DNA of 64,000 bases. Source: Salinibacterium sp. SWN167. Its GTDB lineage: Bacteria > Actinomycetota > Actinomycetes > Actinomycetales > Microbacteriaceae. Made by a program: the position numbers and the translations under genes. The stretch spans positions 1,674,001 through 1,738,000 of the forward strand of contig NZ_JADYWU010000001.1 in the NCBI RefSeq assembly GCF_015864665.1. The letters are read 5' to 3'. The notes beneath the pieces are model-generated. The model was not told the origin of the DNA. It was given only the letters and a program-made list of their open reading frames with translations, and ran no database searches. Positions 1-7,208 of this stretch are shown here, piece by piece. Each line of letters opens with the position of its first letter. Position 1 is the stretch's first letter.

Positions 1-272
1 AAGCGGTCCTTGAGCGTTGGCAGCACGCAGAAGGTCAGCGTTCGTGGGTAGCAAGCCGTGACGCTGCAATTGCTGCTGGCTGGTTTGGCGAGGTCGCCCC
101 AGATGTCGGGGCGCGCATTGGCGACATTATCGTCGCCGCACGCAAGGGGATCGCTTACTACGACTCCCGCGTTACCAATAACTCCGGCAGAAAAATGATC
201 GGCCAGCACGGATCCTGGTCAGACGAAGAACTTCGTGTTCCCCTTCTGAAGTTCGGTGCCTTCGCTCGCTAA
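1..272 (+). CDS. Alkaline phosphatase / nucleotide pyrophosphatase family protein, C-terminal fragment
   Basis: The gene enters from the left edge. The reading frame starts at base 3 and gives about 89 residues up to TAA at 270-272. The segment GRKMIGQHGSWSDEELRVPL near the end resembles the C-terminus of the type I phosphodiesterase/alkaline phosphatase-fold proteins encoded next to sepH in many actinobacteria. There, a GxHGxxxxxExxVPLL segment carries a late metal-site histidine. The stop overlaps the sepH stop by 4 bases, tail to tail. The substrate cannot be told from this fragment, and the catalytic domain lies outside the window. The family call rests on the C-terminal motif and on synteny. 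Confidence 0.6.
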   Translation, partial: AVLERWQHAEGQRSWVASRDAAIAAGWFGEVAPDVGARIGDIIVAARKGIAYYDSRVTNNSGRKMIGQHGSWSDEELRVPLLKFGAFAR

Positions 273-1279
273 GCGGGGTCTTCGTCTGGCTTCGTTCCGA
301 AGACGATGTCGTCCCAGCTCGGCATTGCAACCCGACGGCGACGCGATTTCGCTGTCGGCTGTGGTGCGGTCGCTTGCGGCGGCGCTGGTGCATCGCGGCG
401 TTGCTCTGCGGCGGGAGGATCGAGAAGGCGCATCGACGGCTCGGCACCGGTCGTGGTGTCAGTCTCATCCTCGTCTGCCGCAAAGTTCGCGGGCTCCCGC
501 TCGCCGCGACGACGACGAAGAGCGTCGAGCAAATCTGCGGTCTGGTTGCCAACACCCGCTTCTGCGCTGCGATCGCGCATAACAGGAAGTTCCGCCGGTT
601 TGATCGGCGCGGGCTCGTCGTGAAGTTCATCGACATCGAACGCTCCGCTGTCGAAGCGTGCGGCGTCCGCAGTTCCTTCGGCGGGCGCAACGGCGCGGAG
701 TCGGGGGATAAGCGCGCCGGTCGTTTCACCCTGTTGGGAGAGAGTCTTGGCTTCGTTGTTGAGCGGAACAAGAGATTGGCGCTTGGGGTCATATTGCCAA
801 CGTGCATCATGGTCGATGCTGTTTGAGTTGAACGAGAGCTTGACCGTCCACCCATTCTCAGGATCTTTCCAGCTAGCCCACCGCTCATTGGCAGCATTCA
901 CGTCGACGAGTCGTTCGCGAATAGCGGATCCGAAGGTGCGCGACGACGTCAGCGAGTCCGTTTCACCCGCAACATGCACCGGCACACCGAGCGCAGATTT
1001 GACGACGAATTCGCGTTCAGCGACGACAGGCCCCTCGAAACGCTCGATGTAGTCGATGTCAGCGCCGGTGAGATTCGCGACGTCCTGAGCGGACATTCCT
1101 GCCCGGATATGTGCCTGAATCTCCCGGGGAGCAAGCTTGGGGCCGCTGCCTGTTTGCGCTCGGCTCTGTCGCAAACGCGACTGCAACACGTTATCAACGG
1201 CGAGACGGAAGCGCGTTCCATCATTGCTCGACACGATCAGCGCACCGTCTTGTACTTCGATTACCCGAAGGTCTTCCAT
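269..1279 (-). CDS. sepH: SepH-like septation protein (DUF3071)
   Basis: This is a 336-residue actinobacterial cell-division protein. SepH binds FtsZ and promotes filament assembly at the septum. Residues 1 to about 165 form the DUF3071 region, with a helix-turn-helix-like segment around REIQAHIRAGMSAQDVANLT. Residues 170-310 are Ala/Pro/Arg-rich and look disordered. The extreme C-terminus carries RRRRVAMPSWDDIVFG, matching the conserved basic-plus-PSWDDI tail of the family. The ATG at 1279 has a GGAGAAG ribosome site six bases upstream. The gene stands alone on the minus strand and faces DUF4193 across about 200 bases. Assignment is secure from the N-terminal domain and the tail motif. Confidence 0.93.
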   Translation of the reverse strand: MEDLRVIEVQDGALIVSSNDGTRFRLAVDNVLQSRLRQSRAQTGSGPKLAPREIQAHIRAGMSAQDVANLTGADIDYIERFEGPVVAEREFVVKSALGVPVHVAGETDSLTSSRTFGSAIRERLVDVNAANERWASWKDPENGWTVKLSFNSNSIDHDARWQYDPKRQSLVPLNNEAKTLSQQGETTGALIPRLRAVAPAEGTADAARFDSGAFDVDELHDEPAPIKPAELPVMRDRSAEAGVGNQTADLLDALRRRRGEREPANFAADEDETDTTTGAEPSMRLLDPPAAEQRRDAPAPPQATAPQPTAKSRRRRVAMPSWDDIVFGTKPDEDPA

Positions 1280-1478
1280 AGTGAACTTCTCCAGCCCTCA
1301 CGATTCCCTTTAGGGTCGCACGCATTGGGTGGTTTCTTTGGGAATAACACGCCTCCATCAACAGTTATCACAGGCGCTGCACAGTGATGCAGAATCGGCG
1401 GTTTGCAATTCGCCTCGCTTTCATGGAGACTGTGCCCGCCGATTCCGGTGATTCAACGTAAAACAGAAGTGGATGGGC

Positions 1479-1772
1479 ATGGCCACCGACTACGACGCAC
1501 CTCGTAAGACCGACGACGACTCCGAGTCGATCGAGGCTCTTAAAGAGCGTGTTCCTGACAAAATGTCGGGCTCGGTTGACGTCGACGATTCAGACAACCC
1601 GGCGAACTTTGAGCTCGCCGGCGCAGACCTTTCTGACCTGGACCTCGATGTGGTCGTTCTGCCTCCTCAGGCGGACGAATTCACTTGCGTGAGCTGCTTC
1701 CTTGTGAAGCACCGCTCGCAGGTAGACCACACAACCAAGCTGGGCGCTATTTGCCTGGAGTGTGCAGCCTAG
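1479..1772 (+). CDS. DUF4193 zinc-ribbon-like protein
   Basis: This is a small acidic protein of 97 residues conserved in actinobacteria. The N-terminus MATDYDAPRKTDDD is the family's typical start, so the ATG at 1479 is preferred over the in-frame ATG at 1473, which would add Met-Gly. The C-terminal third carries CVSC and CLEC, two CxxC pairs about 25 residues apart, consistent with a zinc ribbon. The function is unknown. The last 26 bases overlap the end of the convergent DUF3093 gene. The 200 bases upstream (1280-1478) hold the divergent promoters for this gene and sepH; I see no RNA gene there. Confidence 0.9.
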   Translation: MATDYDAPRKTDDDSESIEALKERVPDKMSGSVDVDDSDNPANFELAGADLSDLDLDVVVLPPQADEFTCVSCFLVKHRSQVDHTTKLGAICLECAA

Positions 1773-2202
1773 ACTGCGCGATCGCTCCAGCAAGCAATTC
1801 GGGAGTGCGACTCGACAACAACCAATACGGTGTCGGGTCGCTCTCATCGAGTACCTCAAGTTTGACAACCGGCGAGACCCATCCTCGGATCATCAGCCAA
1901 GCACGCGCATCCAGTCGCTGCCCGCGTTCGAGAGTCGCTTCATCCCCGTTGTAGCTCGTCACGTCGCCGATGATAGCGATCGGCAGTCGCGCGCTTCCCG
2001 CACGAAGTTCTTTGTCGTCTACCGTGATTGTCGGTGCAGACCACAGCAGGAACAGCACGATCCCGATATAGAGCACTGCTGCGGTGATGTATCCCACGAA
2101 GATATTGATCGGCAGGAACACCAAGATGCTCGCGGGAATGATGAGTGCGGTGCTGATGTAGAGCCACGCTGTGGGCCACAAGCGTTCACGGTAGTAAGTC
2201 AC
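1747..2202 (-). CDS. DUF3093 membrane protein
   Basis: This is a 151-residue protein of the actinobacterial DUF3093 family, function unknown. It begins VTYYRERLWPTAWLY. Two hydrophobic stretches follow (residues about 10-30 and 33-55), then a soluble domain with GDVTSYNG and DARAWLMIRGWVSPVVKLEV. The C-terminal half resembles a PH-like fold typical of the family, which is an inference. The frame is open further upstream, with GTG codons at 2217 and 2259. I chose the GTG at 2202 because the family usually starts just before YRERLWP. The gene is divergent from dut and convergent with DUF4193. Confidence 0.85.
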   Translation of the reverse strand: MTYYRERLWPTAWLYISTALIIPASILVFLPINIFVGYITAAVLYIGIVLFLLWSAPTITVDDKELRAGSARLPIAIIGDVTSYNGDEATLERGQRLDARAWLMIRGWVSPVVKLEVLDESDPTPYWLLSSRTPELLAGAIAQSRLHTPGK

Positions 2203-2259
2203 TCGTCCATTACACACTGATTTTGCGCCGGGCGTTTCGGGCTGACGCCTTATCTGCAC

Positions 2260-2271
2260 TAACCTCGACTC
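2260..2271 (+). promoter_or_regulatory. Putative -10 box for a leaderless dut mRNA
   Basis: TAACCT at 2260-2265 is followed by six bases and then the GTG start of dut. No Shine-Dalgarno sequence is visible. This spacing would put the transcription start at or next to the start codon. No strong -35 element is seen. Confidence 0.45.
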
Positions 2272-2736
2272 GTGATTGACAACGTAGAGGTGCTCATCTC
2301 AGCCGGCCAGACGCCTGCGTACGCGCATCCGGGTGACGCTGGGGCTGATCTGTATTCTGCAGGCAGTTACTCTCTCGCGCCCGGCCAACGGGACACCATC
2401 GCGACGGGGGTGTCGATTGCACTGCCCGACGGTTACGTAGCGTTCGTGGTACCTCGCAGCGGGCTGGCAGCCCGTCACGGCATCACTATCGTCAATAGCC
2501 CTGGAACTGTGGATGCTGGCTACCGAGGCGAAATTCGCGTTACGTTGTTGAACACTGATAGTTCATCCACTTTTGAGATCGCGCCGGGCGATAGGATCGC
2601 GCAAATGATCGTTATGCCCGTTTCTCGGGCTAGGTTCATTCCCGTTTCCACCCTTCCGGGCAGTCATCGTGGTGAGTCGGGCTTCGGTTCGACCGGATAC
2701 CGCGCAGAGTCAACACAACAAGGAGCCACTTCGTGA
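2272..2736 (+). CDS. dut: dUTP diphosphatase (dUTPase)
   Basis: This enzyme hydrolyses dUTP to dUMP and pyrophosphate, limiting uracil in DNA and supplying dUMP for thymidylate. The 154 residues match the trimeric all-beta family. All five motifs are present in order: GDAGADL (21-27), PRSGLAARHG, GTVDAGYRGEIRVTLLN with the catalytic Asp, GDRIAQMIV, and the C-terminal RGESGFGSTG that closes over the active site. The start is GTG. The gene leads a translationally coupled set with DUF3710 and DUF3159, the usual actinobacterial arrangement; the DUF3710 start overlaps its stop by 4 bases. Confidence 0.97.
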   Translation: MIDNVEVLISAGQTPAYAHPGDAGADLYSAGSYSLAPGQRDTIATGVSIALPDGYVAFVVPRSGLAARHGITIVNSPGTVDAGYRGEIRVTLLNTDSSSTFEIAPGDRIAQMIVMPVSRARFIPVSTLPGSHRGESGFGSTGYRAESTQQGATS

Positions 2737-3341
2737 GCGACACCACTGAAACCGACCAGCCGCAGGATCACCCCAAGTCGGCACCGGAGAATCGTGCGAG
2801 CGATGGTCCTCTCGACGAGAGCGAAGCAAATGCTGTTCGTCCGTATGTTGACCTTGGTGGAGTGAAGATTCTTCCGCGTCAAGAGTTGCACTTGCGCCTT
2901 GAAATTGAAGAAGCAAGCAAGCGCGTCGTTGCGGTTGGGCTTGACTACGCTGGTTCGACGCTTCAAATCCAACCCTTTGCGGCCCCGCGGTCGAGCGGGC
3001 TTTGGCACGAGATTCGTCAGCAGATCATTGATCAGGTTCACTCGCAGGGCGGGACTACAAAGGTCTCGGACGGCCCGTTTGGCCCTGAGGTTTTTGCCGA
3101 AATTCCTGTTGCAGGCAAGCCCGGCGAGAAGCGCATCGCGCGCTTCGTTGGCGTAGACGGTCCGCGCTGGTTCCTGCGGGGAGTAATCGCCGGTGAAGCT
3201 CTGACGAGCCAGGAAGCAGCAACCAAGATCGAGGATCTGTTCCGTTCGATCGTTGTCATCCGTGGCACGACTCCGATGCCCCCTCGCGACCTCATCCCGC
3301 TGCACATGCCTGCAACGGGTGAGAAGGAACCTCAGGCGTGA
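2733..3341 (+). CDS. DUF3710 family protein
   Basis: This is a 202-residue cytosolic protein conserved in actinobacteria next to dut; no biochemical function is known to me. The first 40 residues are acidic and likely disordered. The domain from YVDLGGVKILPRQELHLRLE to the end is the conserved part. It contains SSGLWHEIRQQI and GPRWFLRGVIAG, both typical of the family. The GTG start at 2733 overlaps the dut stop (GTGA), and AAGGAG lies eight bases upstream inside dut, which indicates translational coupling. The stop in turn overlaps the next start. Confidence 0.92.
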   Translation: MSDTTETDQPQDHPKSAPENRASDGPLDESEANAVRPYVDLGGVKILPRQELHLRLEIEEASKRVVAVGLDYAGSTLQIQPFAAPRSSGLWHEIRQQIIDQVHSQGGTTKVSDGPFGPEVFAEIPVAGKPGEKRIARFVGVDGPRWFLRGVIAGEALTSQEAATKIEDLFRSIVVIRGTTPMPPRDLIPLHMPATGEKEPQA

Positions 3342-4069
3342 GTTCAGTCGACGGGCCGTCGAGCGAATCTGAAGATGATCAGGTGACCGCGGATCCGACA
3401 GTTCGTGAAGCACTCGCGGCTGCGGCTCGTCGTTCCGCCGTCGGCCATGTGGCGCCAGGGGAGGCTCCTACTTCGGGCGCTCTACTCGAAGCAATGGGTG
3501 GTGTGCGCGGCTTGGTGGAGTCCATTCTGCCCGGGCTCGCGTTCTTGGTAATTTTCACGATTACTCAAGAACTGGTCGCATCCGTCGTGGCGCCCGTTGT
3601 GGTCGCGCTGGGCTTCGTCGCTGTTCGTCTTGCGACGAGAACTCCAGTGTCGTCTGCGCTGGTCGGCGTCGTTGGTGTCGCTCTCTCCGCCGGCCTTGCG
3701 CTCTTTACCGGGCGCGCCGAAGACAACTTTCTGTTGGGTTTCGTTATCAACGCAGTTTTCTTGGTAGCGATAGTGGTGAGCGTCATCGCGAGGCGTCCGC
3801 TCGTCGGCCTCATCGCGGCGTTGCTGGTGCCGACAGCTGCCGATTGGCGTGAAGACAAGGCAAAGTTCCGTGTTGCGTTGATCGCCACCGTGCTGTGGGC
3901 AGGCTTGTTCTCGGTACGGCTTGGGATTGAACTTCCGCTTTACTTCGCCGAGGCAACTCAGGCGCTGGCGACGATGAAGCTCTTGCTCGGTGTTCCGCTT
4001 TACGCGGGAGTGCTCTGGGTCACCTGGCTTCTTATGCGCACTGCTTACGGGCGCACAACCACCGAGTAG
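3338..4069 (+). CDS. DUF3159 membrane protein
   Basis: This is a 243-residue integral membrane protein. After a polar N-terminus of about 45 residues come five or six hydrophobic helices, including LAFLVIFTITQELVASVV and VALIATVLWAGLFSVRLGIEL. The segment RPLVGLIAALL, followed by DWREDKAKFR, is characteristic of DUF3159, whose members accompany DUF3710 in actinobacteria. The function is unknown. The GTG start overlaps the previous stop by 4 bases. This is the last gene of the dut set; no T-rich terminator follows before the acnA control region. Confidence 0.9.
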   Translation: MSSVDGPSSESEDDQVTADPTVREALAAAARRSAVGHVAPGEAPTSGALLEAMGGVRGLVESILPGLAFLVIFTITQELVASVVAPVVVALGFVAVRLATRTPVSSALVGVVGVALSAGLALFTGRAEDNFLLGFVINAVFLVAIVVSVIARRPLVGLIAALLVPTAADWREDKAKFRVALIATVLWAGLFSVRLGIELPLYFAEATQALATMKLLLGVPLYAGVLWVTWLLMRTAYGRTTTE

Positions 4070-4121
4070 TTCTTCGTCATCGCCGTGGCGTCGAGGCGAC
4101 CGGACGACGATGGTGTATATT

Positions 4122-4139
4122 TATCTCGACGTCAAGATA
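4122..4139. promoter_or_regulatory. 18-bp near-perfect palindrome upstream of acnA
   Basis: TATCTCGACGTCAAGATA is symmetric at 16 of 18 positions. It lies in an AT-rich pocket 112 bases before the acnA start, in the only substantial gap between DUF3159 and acnA. Length and symmetry fit an operator for a dimeric repressor such as a TetR- or MarR-type regulator. The regulator is not encoded nearby. Confidence 0.55.
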
Positions 4140-4179
4140 CTTTTGGCCGCGATCGCAGCGCGTTATTTGCGATTCAGCC

Positions 4180-4193
4180 TTAGGCTTGCCTTG
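4180..4193. promoter_or_regulatory. Possible iron-box-like dyad upstream of acnA
   Basis: TTAGGCTTGCCTTG contains the dyad AGGC-TT-GCCT and resembles half of a DtxR/IdeR-type iron box. Outer symmetry is poor, so this is weak. Confidence 0.2.
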
Positions 4194-4250
4194 CTGGATG
4201 CAGCGCACGCTCCGCGCAAGGATTGAAGAACCGTAGCAAGGGAGATGACA

Positions 4251-7067
4251 GTGTCGACAGTCAATAGTTTTGGGTCGAAAGACACCCTCACAGTCGGTTC
4301 GTCCGACTATGAAGTGTTCCGCATCGACAAGGTAGCAGGATACGAAAAGCTGCCGTTTAGCCTCAAGGTTCTGCTCGAGAACCTGTTGCGCACAGAAGAC
4401 GGCAAGAACGTCACGAAGTCGCAAATCGAGTCCCTCGGGTCGTGGGTGCCTAGTGCAGACCCCGACACCGAGATCCAGTTCACTCCTGCACGCGTTGTCA
4501 TGCAGGACTTCACTGGCGTTCCGTGCATCGTTGACCTCGCCACCATGCGTGAGGCCGTTGCCGAACTTGGGGGAGACCCCACCAAGATCAACCCGCTCGC
4601 CCCCGCAGAGCTCGTGATCGACCATTCGGTCATTGCCGACCTCTTTGGTTCGGACAATGCGCTTGAGCGCAACGTTGAGCTTGAGTACGAGCGCAACGGA
4701 GAGCGTTACCAGTTCCTTCGCTGGGGCCAGAGCGCGTTCGACGATTTCAAGGTTGTTCCTCCCGGAACCGGAATCGTTCACCAAGTCAACATTGAGCACC
4801 TCGCTCGTGTCACGTACACCCGTGAAGTTGACGGCAAGACTCGGGCATTCCCCGACACCCTCGTCGGCACCGACTCGCACACCACGATGGTCAACGGCCT
4901 CGGAGTGCTTGGGTGGGGCGTCGGCGGAATCGAAGCCGAGGCAGCAATGCTCGGCCAGCCCGTTTCGATGCTCATCCCCAAAGTCGTCGGTTTCAAGCTC
5001 AACGGCACGATCCCTGCCGGAGTCACCGCGACCGACGTTGTTCTCACAATCACGCAGATGCTGCGCCAGCACGGCGTCGTCGGCAAGTTTGTCGAGTTCT
5101 ACGGAGAGGGAGTCGGCGCAGTGCCGCTCGCCAACCGCGCAACCATCGGAAACATGAGCCCCGAGTTCGGCTCCACCGCTGCGATGTTCCCCATCGACGA
5201 CGTGACCCTTGACTACCTGCGCCTCACCGGCCGCAGCGAAGAGCAGGTCGAACTCGTCGAGGCATATGCCAAGCTTCAGAAGCTCTGGCACGACCCGAGC
5301 GTCGAGCCCAACTACAGCGAGTACATCGAAATGGACCTCGGTACCGTTGTTCCCTCGATCGCTGGACCGAAGCGTCCCCAGGACCGGATCGAGCTCACCA
5401 AGGCTAAGAGCCAGTTCGAGATCGATCTCTGCAACTACGCGGCGACGGACCACACCAAGGTTGACGCTGCCGTTGAAGGTTCTTTCCCGGCCTCTGATCC
5501 CAGTGGGACCACCCCGCAGGACGAGGACTGGGCTCACGTGCCCTCGACCGTCCACGCCAGCCACCCACCGGTGGCCGTATCGCAGCCGACCGCAGTAAAT
5601 GTTGAAGGTGGAGAGTCGTTCACGATCGACCACGGTTCAGTTGCCATCGCCGCGATCACGTCGTGCACCAACACCTCGAACCCATCCGTCATGCTCGCGG
5701 CAGGCCTTTTGGCTCGCAACGCGGCTGCAAAGGGATTGAAATCGAAGCCGTGGGTCAAGACCACCCTGGCTCCCGGTTCCAAGGTCGTCACTGACTACTA
5801 CGCCAAGTCGGGACTCGATGAGTCGCTTGAAGCTCTCGGCTTCTACACCGTCGGTTATGGCTGCACCACGTGTATCGGTAACTCCGGTCCGTTGGAAGAC
5901 GAAATCTCCACCGCGATCAACGAGAACGATCTTGCGGTCACCGCGGTTCTTTCCGGTAACCGTAACTTCGAGGGTCGCATCAACCCCGACGTGAAGATGA
6001 ACTACCTCGCGAGCCCGCCGCTGGTTATCGCGTACGCCCTTGCCGGAACGATGAACTTCGACTTCGACAACGACGCACTCGGCCAAGACCAGGAGGGCAA
6101 GGATGTCTTCTTGAAGGACATTTGGCCCGACGCGGCTGAAGTTCAGGCAACGATCGACTCGTCGATCGACCGTGAGATGTTCACCCACGAATATGCGGGT
6201 GTCTTCGACGGCGACGAGCGTTGGCAGAACCTGCCCACGCCCACCGGTTCCACTTTCGAGTGGGATGACGAGTCGACCTACGTGCGCAAGCCCCCGTACT
6301 TCGAGGGAATGACCATGGAGATCACTCCGGTCAGCTCGATCACGGGTGCCCGTGTTCTCGCCAAGTTGGGTGACTCGGTTACGACCGACCACATCAGCCC
6401 TGCCGGTTCGATCAAGGGTGACAGCCCCGCCGGAATTTACCTCGCTGAGCACGGCATCGACCGCAAGGACTTCAACTCCTACGGTTCGCGTCGCGGAAAC
6501 CACGAAGTGATGATTCGCGGAACCTTCGCGAACATCCGCCTTCGTAACCAGCTTCTTGATGGAGTCGAGGGTGGCTACACTCGCGACTTCACCACGCCGG
6601 ATGCCGCGCAGTCGTTCATCTACGACGCGGCGCAGAGCTACGCAGCGCAGGAGACTCCGCTCGTCGTTCTTGGTGGCAAAGAGTACGGTTCCGGTTCGTC
6701 GCGTGACTGGGCAGCCAAGGGAACAAGCTTGCTCGGTGTGAAGGCCGTCATCTGCGAGAGCTTCGAGCGTATTCACCGCTCTAACCTCATCGGAATGGGC
6801 GTTCTGCCGCTGCAGTTCCCTGAGGGCCAGAGCTGGGAGTCGCTGGGACTCGACGGCACCGAGAGCATCAGCATCTCGGGCGTCGAAGAACTCAACGACG
6901 ACCGCATCCCGAGCACTCTGCACGTAGTCGCCGAACCGACCGCGCACTCGACCGAGGGCAAGGCGACGATCGAGTTCGATGCGAAGCTGCGTATCGATAC
7001 TCCTGGTGAAGCTGATTACTACCGCAACGGTGGCATCCTTCAGTACGTATTGCGTTCGCTGGTCTAA
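4251..7067 (+). CDS. acnA: Aconitate hydratase A (aconitase)
   Basis: This enzyme interconverts citrate and isocitrate in the TCA cycle through a [4Fe-4S] cluster. The 938-residue product has the AcnA/IRP layout: an N-terminal catalytic region with [22 protein letters not shown], cluster cysteines in [11 protein letters not shown] (about residue 471) and [10 protein letters not shown] (about 537 and 540), a linker, and a swivel domain with [13 protein letters not shown]. It is longer than the roughly 890-residue E. coli enzyme, partly because of a segment near residues 400-450 containing [15 protein letters not shown] abuts the ATG at 4245 but sits six bases before the GTG at 4251, so GTG is preferred. 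The gene is monocistronic, with a strong terminator. Confidence 0.97.
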   Translation: MSTVNSFGSKDTLTVGSSDYEVFRIDKVAGYEKLPFSLKVLLENLLRTEDGKNVTKSQIESLGSWVPSADPDTEIQFTPARVVMQDFTGVPCIVDLATMREAVAELGGDPTKINPLAPAELVIDHSVIADLFGSDNALERNVELEYERNGERYQFLRWGQSAFDDFKVVPPGTGIVHQVNIEHLARVTYTREVDGKTRAFPDTLVGTDSHTTMVNGLGVLGWGVGGIEAEAAMLGQPVSMLIPKVVGFKLNGTIPAGVTATDVVLTITQMLRQHGVVGKFVEFYGEGVGAVPLANRATIGNMSPEFGSTAAMFPIDDVTLDYLRLTGRSEEQVELVEAYAKLQKLWHDPSVEPNYSEYIEMDLGTVVPSIAGPKRPQDRIELTKAKSQFEIDLCNYAATDHTKVDAAVEGSFPASDPSGTTPQDEDWAHVPSTVHASHPPVAVSQPTAVNVEGGESFTIDHGSVAIAAITSCTNTSNPSVMLAAGLLARNAAAKGLKSKPWVKTTLAPGSKVVTDYYAKSGLDESLEALGFYTVGYGCTTCIGNSGPLEDEISTAINENDLAVTAVLSGNRNFEGRINPDVKMNYLASPPLVIAYALAGTMNFDFDNDALGQDQEGKDVFLKDIWPDAAEVQATIDSSIDREMFTHEYAGVFDGDERWQNLPTPTGSTFEWDDESTYVRKPPYFEGMTMEITPVSSITGARVLAKLGDSVTTDHISPAGSIKGDSPAGIYLAEHGIDRKDFNSYGSRRGNHEVMIRGTFANIRLRNQLLDGVEGGYTRDFTTPDAAQSFIYDAAQSYAAQETPLVVLGGKEYGSGSSRDWAAKGTSLLGVKAVICESFERIHRSNLIGMGVLPLQFPEGQSWESLGLDGTESISISGVEELNDDRIPSTLHVVAEPTAHSTEGKATIEFDAKLRIDTPGEADYYRNGGILQYVLRSLV

Positions 7068-7082
7068 CTAGCGCGTGCGCCG

Positions 7083-7125
7083 AAGGCGCGCGGCAGGGAG
7101 CTTTGCTCTCGCCGCGCGCCTTTTG
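7083..7125 (+). terminator. Rho-independent terminator of acnA
   Basis: A perfect 12-bp stem (AAGGCGCGCGGC at 7083-7094 with its complement at 7111-7122) encloses a 16-base loop and ends in a short T-run. Confidence 0.85.
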
Positions 7126-7172
7126 TGTGTCGTGTAGAGGCTGTGGGTCGCCTCAGAACCTCATGCACATTT

Positions 7173-7208
7173 GTTCAAAATGGGGAAGAAGAAGCCTAGA
7201 CTGAAGGC
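7173..7208 (+). promoter_or_regulatory. Promoter of dxs, probably leaderless
   Basis: TAGACT at 7197-7202 is a good actinobacterial -10 box, with TTCAAA 17 bases upstream (7174-7179) as a possible -35. The ATG begins at 7209, seven bases after the box, where transcription would start. A GAAGG lies in between but would not be transcribed. Confidence 0.55.

Noticed and set aside
4077-6947. Long minus-strand open frames (518 and 436 residues) opposite acnA
   Set aside because: They mirror the codon structure of a high-GC gene. acnA is a full, recognisable protein, and the antisense products match no family.
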